Source of the DNA: Ehretia macrophylla
Taxonomy: Eukaryota; Streptophyta; Magnoliopsida; Boraginales; Ehretiaceae
Reading direction: 5' to 3'
Assembly: GCA_037974665.1 (NCBI GenBank)
Contig: CM075767.1
Coordinates: 2,296,501 to 2,360,500 of the forward strand
Length of the DNA: 64,000 nt
The position numbers and the translations under genes are program-made. Under the pieces are notes generated by a model. It made no database searches, was not told the DNA's origin, and saw only the letters and a list, made by a program, of their open reading frames with translations. Below, piece by piece: positions 11,823 to 22,463 of the stretch. The number at the start of each line of letters is the position of its first letter. The first letter of the stretch is position 1.

Positions 11823-11837
11823 ATCTCTCACTTGCAC
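11823..11837 (-). promoter_or_regulatory. Polypurine tract of E2
   Basis: The minus strand reads GTGCAAGTGAGAGAT against the LTR edge. E7 has GTGCAAGTGGGAGAT at 58661-58675. This is the usual Copia polypurine tract position. Confidence 0.7.
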
Positions 11838-13400
11838 TAATGCTATCAACCATAGGATCTAGTGCATTTTACATTCGTATCTCTATACTCATCTTCCCAA
11901 AGATGGTGATCAACTGTAACTGTCTTTACAGGATCAATGGGTTATCTATAGAAACAACTATAGGATCTTTTTCTGTTAATTCATTTTCTTATCAAGAAAG
12001 AAACTCTTGAATTGACTCTTTACAAGTTCAGACTCTTGATGAGATCGGGTTCTTCTAAGCTTGTGCAAAAAGCCTCTATGATAGCCACCTTATTACATCG
12101 GCTACTATCAATAGACAAAACCTCATATTATCCAAACATCATAAAAGTCCAACAGCATCTAGGCTCAAATAATAACATAACTATTATTTAACATTATTCA
12201 GAACTCTTTCCAATAATTCACAAATTCACTTAAAAACACTCTTATCCTTTTAAGTGAATTCTTCACTAAGAACTTCACTACACTCATAAACCTTAAATTC
12301 TGGGCTAAAGTTCATATAGAGATCATTATAACAATAAGATCACTAGAACTTATATGTATTCTCCCTAATATCTCTCATGTAACTTGTTGCATCATATCGT
12401 GCCAAGTACTTGCCATTGCATTTAAAGGAGAATGCAAACAGCGCAAGGATTAGGTACAAAAACCATTCGCAACCTTTCCTTAATAGTCAGAAGAAAATCT
12501 ATATGAAAAGACAGATACCCTGTCATTAAGACTAGAGACCAAAATTTCTTAGATTCCTCCATCTTAAAGAGAACTTTGAGATCGTGACTGGGTGTACAGG
12601 CCGTGAGAAAACAATCAATCATATCGTTGTACTTTTATGTTCATGATACTTACAAGACATGATCGGTTTACCCAAGAAATACAACATGATATAAAATTTG
12701 ATTGGACCTTGACGAACAAAGACATCATAAATTCACAAGACTTGTTAAGGGCATCAACTCCCATTAACTTTCTTATAAATTTAGATATCAACTTCATTTA
12801 TTAAAGAAAACGATCTCTATCTTTTTATTTTAGCCATTTCATCATAGTTACCTTTCTCTAAAGAAACTATGCATGAAAGAGTTTAAATTCTATATAGCCA
12901 TAGAATTAAAATAGGGTATAAGTTTAAAATCAATTTGAAAGATTTTGGTGATAAAAGATGCATTCTCTAATCTTCTTTTATAACCCAACATATTTTGGAC
13001 AAGTCTCATAAGCTCTATTTCAATTATTTATTTTGAACAAACTCTTTTGTCAAAAAGAATAATTAATCTATCAAACCCATTTGAATATATATAAAAACAA
13101 GTTAGTCTTTAACTCTTGATCATTTCAAAGTTCAAGACAATATGATTTGGTATTTAGTCATTTCTTTAAATGCTAAGCAATGAAATATAAATGTTTGAGT
13201 TTGAAGACATCGTTTCTTCCGATATGCATTACGATCATTTCATTACTATTAATGAAAGATATACAAAATGTTAATCATTTCTTACAAAGGATCATTTCCA
13301 AAATATCCTCTACAAACGATTGTAAATAGTCACTACTATTTAAAGAAATAATCAAACTAGTCCGAACATTTATAAACATTTTTCAAAATTGGGATCGCAT
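11838..13400 (-). other. E2 internal stretch between gag and the 3' LTR, no recognised coding
   Basis: About 1.56 kb of AT-rich sequence where pol would be expected. It is conserved in E7 (58676-60260). A minus-strand frame at 12422-12622 (with TACTPSHDLKV and KFWSLVLMTGY) has a counterpart at 59263-59526 that differs at about 10 of 60 residues. I recognise no RT, integrase or protease motif. It may be non-coding or a very old remnant. Confidence 0.55.
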
Positions 13401-13449
13401 ACCGAGCCGATCCAAAACAACCAAATCATCCATAAACGGGGTCAACTAC

Positions 13450-14140
13450 TCAATCCCCTCCTGATGAGAGATCTCCTGGTAAGAATGCCACAACTCGGCT
13501 TCTCTTATGTCTCATCATTCTCCTTATTCTGTTCCTGTTTTGGCTGGGCTCAGCCACAGAATGAGAGGACTCAACATGGGGATCAGGCACTGCACCCAAA
13601 CCAAGGTTCTGCCAGCTAGTCAAAATATCTGGCAACTCATTCAGTGTGATCTCAATTCTGTGCACGTGAAAGTCCAAGATCAAAGGAGAGTAGGATGGTA
13701 GAAGAGACTGCAAGATCAAGTCTACCTGAAGTTGGGGATCCATAATGAAACCAAATGCCTCCAATTGAGTTACCAAGTAAATCAGTCTGAGACAGTGCTG
13801 GCTCACGTCACCCCCTTCCTTAACTCTCATACTAAAAAGCTCACGGGTTAACTGGAATCTCATAAACTGATTGTGCTCGCCAAAGGATTCCTCCAAACAA
13901 CGAATGATATCTACTGAATGAGGCAACCCCTCATATAATCGACGCAGATCATCGTTCATTGATAAAAGAATGTATCCCCTAGCACGGACGTCATCCTGGA
14001 CCCATTTATAGTAAGTGATCTTGTCGGTCTCCGATGCAGTCTCATCTATAGGAACAAATGTCGGGACATCCAGAATATACTCAATTCTTTCAAAACGAAG
14101 GATTACCCTTAAACTTTTGTACCATTTTTGAAGTTTGGTC
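13450..14140 (-). pseudogene. Copia-type Gag region of E2
   Basis: The minus-strand frame has a long open part of about 170 codons. Recognisable Copia Gag (UBN2-like) words are FQLTRELFSMRVKEGGDV, LQVDLILQSLLPSYSPLI and LNELPDILTSWQNLGLG. A further N-terminal Gag-like stretch (GPN, W and ILDVP words) lies towards 14,140. It would form the capsid-like particle. No zinc knuckle was seen. Treated as a fossil; the N-terminal part is disrupted. The plus-strand frames at 13389-13701 are shadows. Confidence 0.7.
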
Positions 14141-14631
14141 CAACTAAATAATTATGATTAAGGATGGACAAAATAGGATTTATGAACGAAGCCATTAAAC
14201 TGCAGAAAAAGTGAATATAACAGAAAGTAAGATTGCAGGCTAACAAGAATATATAAAGCTATAATATTGTAAAATAAAATAGCTACTCCCACTATTTATT
14301 TTAAATCTCATACTCCCTTAATGAGAAAACATGAATCTATGAGAAGACTCTTAGTGGGATGACCAAGTTCCTATGATCAGGCATATTCCTTAAACCTTTG
14401 TGGCTATAATTGGAACACAAATACCAAAGGTCAACAACTCTTTGTTGTCTATTTCTCTAAACAGGGTATGGTCTACTTTAGTCTCTAAATCACTTGATCT
14501 CAAACCTTTGTGGTTATAATTGATTAGGTGATCTAGTTAGATTGTACCCGCCATCATTTAGTTATCCCACAAATTGAATCAATAGTCTCAAGCCTTTGTG
14601 GCTATGTTGACCGTTAGATTTTGGCAGACAA
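14141..14631 (-). repeat. E2 leader, part 1, with three CCTTTGTGGCTA repeats
   Basis: Non-coding Copia leader. The plus-strand word AAACCTTTGTGGYTATAATTG occurs near 14391, 14497 and 14591 (the last diverged), about 100 bp apart. E9 has an analogous leader repeat (GCACCAAAGCTGAGG words near 32105-32312). The solo LTR E6 interrupts the leader at 14632. Confidence 0.6.
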
Positions 14632-17477
14632 TGTAATACCCCGATCCCTCTCGAGACCGGAAGTTCTATCAATCAATCTAATCACAACCCAATTCTAAAC
14701 CCGGGCAAAATTTTTATGGAAAGACGTGCGGAGTCTCCCCTGTTTCTAGGCAAAATGTAAAACCTGTAATAGCATATAAGTGGACTAGCACCGTGTCCAA
14801 CCATACAAACACCTCAAGGCCATCCGAGCCTTGGTTCTCAACAAGCGAACACAAGTAAATATACATTTCCAGTTTAAATGCTAACCTATCTCTTCTCATC
14901 TTTGACAAATACATTCATGCTTGGCAACTAAACTATACTAACTTATTGCATAAAATAGACTATCATACCATTCTAACTCTTTTCCTTTGGACATTACAAC
15001 ATGCATTGAAGTTAAACTATACTATCTGAATACATAAACTAGCTTATCATACCACTTCAATAATCTAGTAAAGCTTAAATTACATTCCTTTTAACATTAA
15101 ATACACACAACACATGAAACATACATCTTTGCATCTTTAACAACTCAAGCCACATAGCACGCAAGACAACTCTTCAAGCATGATCTTTCACGTAACCATG
15201 AACTTTCCAGCTAACATGGCATTTCCTGAAATGTGGTGGTGAGGAGTGAGTATACTTAACAAGTATACTCAGTGAGGGCGAGACAGATATCAAGGTTGAG
15301 ATAAAGAAAGTCGTGCAATGCAAATAAGGCAGTTAAGCAATATAACTGACAAGTAAGTATTCAATATAAACAATCAATACAATAAACAATTAATAAAAGC
15401 ATTAACACAACCATTCAAAGCTATACCACACTCTGAAGGCTATGGTTCACTCATACGAGCAATGTACCATGCGATTCAATTCCACCAGCATTACATCAAA
15501 CTCAAGCTTGATGTTGACAACGATGACAATAAGCGCGCAACCACCTTATAACATCCACTGGGTGTACTCCAGAAGTACCCCGACACATATAAGACCCAAA
15601 TCTCCCAAGGCGGCACCCCTAGCGAGAATGGGAATAGGACACAGAGCTAGAGCAACCAACCCTGGCAGCCCGAGACTGCCCAGAGAGACCCATCACTCAC
15701 GTGCCTGACACTTTTGCAATGCAATACGAGATACTAGCAATAAACGAGCAATAGCACGAAAGTGTAAATTAGTGACGTTAAACGAGATAACAAGCATTTA
15801 CAATCAATAATAGCAATCAATTAACTTTTCAAGCATAACTATCATTAATAGCAACAAGAACAACAATTAAACAAGTAACAGCAGTTCAAACACGAAAACG
15901 ACAAATATCACTATTCAATCTCTAACTTCCAAAGGCAATTACGAGCAAACGAGCTACGGGATTAGGAAACCGATTTCATTACATTCACTTAGGCACTACA
16001 AGGCACGTTTTTATGTCACTAAACTTCATTTTCCCAACTGAAGCCCGAAGGTCCACCTACTATGTTTGAACTACAACTATGCTAACTGGTCACTCAATCA
16101 ACTCCACAATAGCGCCAAAAGTGCTTCCATGCCCTCAATTGCAAAACCCCCAACTCAATTCAAGCACGGTCAACTTTTGGTCAAACGGCCCTTTTACGTT
16201 TCTTTGTCTAATTTCCAATTTTAACAAAGGCCGCTCCATTTTTATTGCACATTTTATCTTTCTATCATTAATGGCACCTATCCAAATCAAGAATTCGCAA
16301 TTCGGATCAAAATTCAAAATTCTAGGGTTTTACTATTCAAAATCACTATTCATTATTCTTCCCCAATTTCAAATACGCAATTTCAGCTGTAAAAATCTCT
16401 AAATAACTATCAAACAATGCTCTACGAACTCAAAGGAAGCTATATCAAGCAATTATAGGCATTATAACACAATATATATCAAATCTAAAAATTTGAAATA
16501 ATAATCAAATTTCACAAAATATGCACAAAATCGTGAAAACCCTCACAGAGATTGAAGACCAAGACCCGCAAGGACCTAAGCCACGACCCCCGAGCAATTC
16601 CACGCATGATTGTAGAAGAAAATGCAAGCAAAATTCTTTTTATTTTGGCCCTTGAAGTTTCGGCCAAGGAGAGGACAAGATGGGCATTTTGCAATTTGTT
16701 TTGTTTGGTTTTTTGCCTTGTTTTATTATTTAAAAGGTGACAAAGGGCATTTTGATCATTTTGGCAAAGTCAAGCTTAAGTTAAAATTGGTCAAATAAGC
16801 TTGTTTTGATGCCATTTAATATAATTCATGTTAAAATAATGCAATTTTAATGAAAACCAACTAAAGCTAGCTAAATTAAACTAAAAACATTATTCATGAA
16901 ATTCAAAAAATATTTCTCTAACTCTCATTTTCGAAATGCTACGATCGAACGGTCAATAAACAATCGCTAATCAAATGATGAACAATAATATAAACTATAA
17001 TTTTTGAAAAGTAGAATAGTAGAATAGTTTAAAATTCACTCCAAACTCCGAGCCATTTTCTCATTTAATTGAAAACTGAGCATTTAAATGCAAGAAAATA
17101 AAACCGATTATTAAAATAATCAAAACAATCAAAATAATCAATATTCATTTAAAAATAATTAATTTAACTATTTCTAGAATATTTTAAAGAATTATGAAAT
17201 TAATGCTAGAATACGAATGAACAAGTTAATATAAACACGTAATCAGATGCAATTAGATACTAACATTTAAGATGACATTTAATTAAACACAAGAAAATAA
17301 ATCTAATTACTATAAACAATAAAATAGGTAATAATATTTTAATTAATCAATACAAAAATTATTGAATGCTTCCAAAAGAAATATCAAAATGGTGCAAATT
17401 AATTGATTTAACTAATTGAACATTTAATTAAATGCAGTTAAATGCCATTAAATGCATGTTGGGTTCGGGTTATCATA
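14632..17477 (-). mobile_element. E6: solo LTR, family A, inside the E2 leader
   Basis: 2,846 bp, starting TGTAATACC and ending TATCATA, flanked by GACAA at 14627-14631 and 17478-17482, with no internal region attached. Family A motif order is kept. The hairpin at 15247-15271 is GAGTATACTT/AAGTATACTC, longer than in E1, with the AG at 15226-15227. A TGTGAGGG motif lies near 16540-16548, and the CAAACATA...CAAAAGTGC block spans 16057-16130. Its sense 5' part is longer and more diverged than E1, so it is older. Frames 15442-15708, 16079-16402 and 16512-16740 are LTR sequence. Confidence 0.85.
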
Positions 17478-17482
17478 GACAA

Positions 17483-19241
17483 CCACATCACCATGTTTCA
17501 TTCTAGCAATTTTAATAAACTTACTTTGAAACAGATCATCTACCTCTGGGTAAGAAGGATCGTATTCATTTAGGTCTTATTAAATATCCTAGGATGCCGG
17601 AGGACTACGATAAAATCCTATTTACTATTTGAAAATCTAATATTCGTTTGCATATAGGGAGTAAACACAATCTCATCAAAATAATAAGCATTCTACATAC
17701 TATTAAGCTAATAATCACAATTATAGCAATTTAAATAGTATGAATGCAAAGATAAATAAATGGTAGATCATGGGCTTGGCTTTTGGGCTTAAACAAATAA
17801 AACTATTTACTTTAAAAGATCTTCAACTCCTTGAAATCTCCATTGTGCCTCCGACTCTCTAGAAAAGTCCATTGGGCTTCTTGTTAGCTCCTTTTGAAGA
17901 ATTACATAAAAGTCATCACTACATAATTCTCTCAAATGACAAGAAATAAATTGAGACTTATGTCTCGTATTACAACACAATAATGATTGACCCTAAAGCC
18001 CAAATCCACGATCAAATTCACCATTCTCAAGATATAAATATATGCATGATTATTCATATCAAGTATATAATAATCCACATATAATAAGTTAGCATATAAG
18101 TTTAATCAACTCATCATCATGAAAAATTAAACTTTATCTATACTTATTTCATTTTCTTGAAACAAAAAACACATTTCATTAATGCAAATCATAATGGCCC
18201 ATTAATTCATAACCTTTTATAATTAACAATAATCACATGCAAGCCCAAAACTTTAAAGAAAACACAAGTCTATGGCCCAATCACATAAAGTGGCTCAATT
18301 AGACTAAAATTTAATCTAAAACAAGCACACAAGGACCAAGCCCAAATCAATATGTCTCTTTGGCCTTCGTACATTTATTTTAGCCCATTAATTCATTAAA
18401 AGACATTATATCAACATATAATAGCTTTTAACATTTCTTAAACTTAGAAATATCTAAATAAAACACATTAGACTATTTCCAAATTCAAGATTAGAATATA
18501 ATGGCCTTCTATTATGTGAAATAGTTTTTGCAATTATCAAGACATGTAACTAGTTGCCTATTTGACTATTAAACTCCTTTAATAATCAAATAGTCCTCAA
18601 CATAATTATATGCATGAACTAGTTAAAATAAGCTTAAAACAACTTTCAAACTTTTATTCTAACTCATGCTTATAATCTATTTTAACTTTTGAAGACTTCA
18701 AGGCAACCACTAGCACATTACCATGTCCAACAAAAACAACACACCAAGCCCACACACATAAGGAATTTCGGCCATCTCAAAATGACATGGGCACATTTGT
18801 CTTTTCTAAGTTTTGACTTTAGTAATATACATAAAAGATCATTTCAAGAAACACCTTTTAAGCTTTTAGATTTATCTCTTGATTCTAGGACATATGCCAA
18901 CATGCAAAGATCAATTCCAACAACTATCTTTATATAATAGCATATCCAAAAAAGAAGATCAACCATTCTTAACATGCATGTGACAAATAGCCATTAATAA
19001 GTATAGATCTAACATTCAAGCTCAAGTTTACGTACATAAGCTCAAATATCCATAAGATCTACACATACTTGCATGGATCAAGACTAGATCTAAACATGCA
19101 ATCATGTAGGCTCATCATAGACTTCAACACTTGCACATTTTGATTGCTAATTTTCGGCCTAGGTAGCATGCATTCACACGGCCCAACCAAGATATCAATA
19201 CAAGACCATTATGCTAGTTCTATGGACATCAAAAACCATAA
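17483..19241 (-). other. E2 leader, part 2 (non-coding)
   Basis: About 1.76 kb of AT-rich Copia leader between E6 and the primer site. Words such as GACTTATGTCTCGTATTACA (17956-17975) recur, reverse-complemented, in the E9 leader near 31578-31600, so it is homologous leader sequence. The plus-strand frame 18689-18937 is not credible as a gene. Confidence 0.6.
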
Positions 19242-19254
19242 GGCTCTGATACCA
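19242..19254 (-). promoter_or_regulatory. Primer binding site of E2
   Basis: Minus strand TGGTATCAGAGCC, two bases from the 5' LTR edge at 19257; initiator-Met tRNA type. Confidence 0.8.
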
Positions 19255-19256
19255 CT

Positions 19257-19943
19257 TGAAAGGGAGGCAAGCCAACACATATAGATATCATGTCTAAGCA
19301 TATATCATGGTTGAATTCAAGATTTAGAAAGTTATGCATGGATACAAAGCTATGGCCAAAACTAGGCAAGGCATATTTCAAAAATTTCTAGCAAAGATCA
19401 ACATGCATTCTTTCACATATGTCCATAAACTAGCATGCTAACATTATATATCTATTATATGTAATGAAATAACAAGGTCCTTAGGTATACCTTTCGTAGA
19501 CAACTTGGTTGATGGTGTGTCTTAAAGTTGGAGCAATGGAGTCCTTCTAACTTGAATAGTCTAGTTGGTCCACAAGCATCTAAAGTCCACCATTCATTTG
19601 AAGACAAATATGTGCTAGTATATCTTCTAAGTGTTAAGCTATGTGTATTTGGTATATTATCAAAATGCAAAAGCTCCTCAAATTTCTTATAATGGCTGAG
19701 AATCACCAAGCAAGAGGAAGAAGATGATTTTTCTCTCTCCTCAATTGCCTTGGCCGAATTGTGTGTCTTTGCATGAGAGAGGTTGTCATCTTTTAATCAA
19801 ATTATATATTAACAATATCAAAAAGTGTAGCCAATCACAATTGCTAACTTTTCTTGATAATGCATGAACATCATAGGATCACAATCATTGCAATTTGATG
19901 GCAAGATGAATGTCTTCTCTCTCCTCTTCCTCTTGGATGAAAA
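19257..19943 (-). repeat. E2 5' LTR, piece 1
   Basis: Matches 9444 to about 10125 of the 3' LTR, including the TGAAAGGGARGCAAGCC end. It is broken at 19944 by E3. GAAAA at 19939-19943 is repeated at 28216-28220. Confidence 0.8.
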
Positions 19944-20640
19944 TGTGATAACCCAAACCCGGCATTCATCTAGTGGCATCTAATTGCTTCTAATTAAGTG
20001 TTATCCCCAATGTTAGCATTGAATTATGTGTTTATTTTTAGTTAAACAATTATTTGTAGCTTTACTTTCATAATTATGTTAATCAGTTTTGTTTTTCTTG
20101 CACCATAATGCTCGGTTTTCAATTAAATGAAAAGTAGCTCTGAGCCGGAGTAAATTTTGAACTAAGTTACTTCTCGAAAATTATATTTTTTAAAATTCTT
20201 TGAGATTTAGTTGCTATTCTTTTATTGATGCAAAGTGCATAACATATCGAGAGAGATACTTAGGAAATGATTTCTAGTCCTCAGCAAATAGTGAAAACTA
20301 GTATTTAGTGTTTTAATTTTAGTATTTTAGTTGTTGTTGATTGGAATTAAAATTGTGATAGTTGTTTTAAGCTTAAAATGCACAAAATGAACTACTTTGA
20401 CCATGTTTAGTTAGCGTTGACCAAGGGGCCTTGACCATTTGACCTTGTGTCACCTTATAAGCATAACACATACAAAATAAAACAAGCAAAAATCTGGAAA
20501 AACAGAATGCAAGGTCCGAAAATGCTAGGAGAGAAAAAAAAACATTTCAACATTCAAATCTTCGATTCTTCACATGACCTTGCACGGGGTGGTTTCCGAG
20601 GCATCCGGCGTGGTTTTCCTAGCGTCTAGGAGCATCTAAG

Positions 20641-22053
20641 GTGAGGGTTTCATGTTTATTTGCGCATTTGAAAGTTTTATGTATTAACTTTAATTTTTGG
20701 ATTTTATTCGTAGAATGTTATTTTGATCGTTTTGAGGCTTAAAGAATGTTCCCTAGCAATCGTAGAACATGTATTTATAGCTTTTTAACATTTTCTGTGG
20801 TTGAATATCGAAATTGAAATATAAATTGTTAATTAAATAGTAAATTGTGAATAGTAAACCTTCGTTTCGATGAAGTTGCTCCGTTACGCGTTATGTTGAT
20901 GTAGGAAGGTGCTAGATATGCTAGAATGCCTAAATGTGTGGTTTAATTGGTTTGTGTAATGGAAAAACGGAGAAAAATGGCTTAGTGAAAGTTGGGATCG
21001 TTTAGGTCAAGTTTGGCATTTTATCGTTTTGCGTGATGGCATTGTCTCGGGAGGCCATAGAAGCACTTTTGGTGCGGTTATGGTGTTGGTTGGGTGTTTG
21101 GTTAGGGTAGTGGTAGTTCAAATGAGCAAAGGGGGAAATCAGGGCTTTGCGTGAATTCTAGGGTTAAGTAGGGTTTCGGGGTCTTTAGACGTGCCTTATG
21201 GTGACTTAGGAAGATTGGTGAAGTTGGTTTCCAAAACTCGTGGCTCGTTTGGAAGTAGTAATATTTTGAAAGTTGGGGTCATTTTTGTGATTTTGTGTGT
21301 TTTCATAGTAAATTGCCTATAGAATGCTTATATTTCCTATAGAATGCTTATAATGCCTATAGAATACTTATTATAGCTTGATAATGTTTGTTGGTGTTGT
21401 TCTTGTTACTTATTTGATTGTAAATGCTTGTTAATGCTTATTACGCTTGTTAGAGTTGATTGTTGATTGAAATGTTTATCAATTGTTGATAATGCTTGAT
21501 ATCTTGTTTATCGCCTCTAATCTGTATTGTTGTGCTATCGCTCGTTTATCACCTTGTATCGAGTCTTGCATTACATAGTGTCAGGCGCGTGAGTGATGGG
21601 CCTCTCCGGGTAGCCTCGGGTTGCCGGTGTTGGTTGCTCTAGCTCCGTGTCCTATTCCCTTTTCTCGCTTGGGTTGCCTCCCTGGGAGATTTGGGTCGTA
21701 TAATTGATGGATACTTCTGGGGTATTCCAAACTGAAGTTATAAGGTGGTTGCGCGCTTATTGTCATCGTTGTCAACATCAAGCTCAAGATTGATGTATCG
21801 CTCGTGAAATGGTACATTGCTCATATGAGTGAACCGTGACCTTCAAAGTGTGGTATAGCTTTGAATGGTTGTGTTAATGCTTTCTTTGATTGTTTATTGT
21901 ATTGTCGTTTATATTGAATGATATCTTATTGACTATATTGCTTAACTGTATCTATTTGCATTGAACGGATTTCTTTCTCTCCAATTCGATATCTGTCTCG
22001 CCCTCACTGAGTATACGTGTTGTGTATACTCACTCCTTATCACCACATTTCAG
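20641..22053 (+). other. Candidate LTR intron, best seen in E3
   Basis: A 5' splice-like CTAAG/GTGAGGG at 20641 and a 3' splice-like CACCACATTTCAG ending at 22053 (1,413 bp). The same pair in sense orientation bounds 1103-2380 and 5880-7181 (E1), 15226-16546 (E6), 41990-42806 (E5), 43988-45248 (E4) and 46442-47855 (E10). Splicing here is inference from motifs; I know of no report for this family. Confidence 0.4.
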
Positions 22054-22463
22054 GAAATGTCATGTTAGCTGGAAAGTTCGTGATTTCATGAAAGTTCGTG
22101 CTTGAAGAGTTGTCTTGCGTGCCTATGTGGCTTGAGTTGTCGAAGTTGTAAAAATGTATGCTTTCATGTATTGTATGTATTTAATGTCAAAAGGAATGTA
22201 ATTTAAGTTTCATTAGATTGTTGAAGTAGTTTGATAAGTTAGATTATGTATCTAGTTAGTATAGTTTAACTTTAATACATGTTTGTAATGTCCAAAGGAA
22301 AAGAGTTAGAATGGTTTGATAGTCTAACTTATGAAATAAGTTAGGATGGTTTAATTGTCAAGCATGAATGTATCTGTAAAAGATGTGAAGAGGTAGGTTA
22401 GTCTGTAAACTGGAAATGTATATTTGCTTGTGATTGCTTGTTGAGAACAAGGCTCAGATGGCC

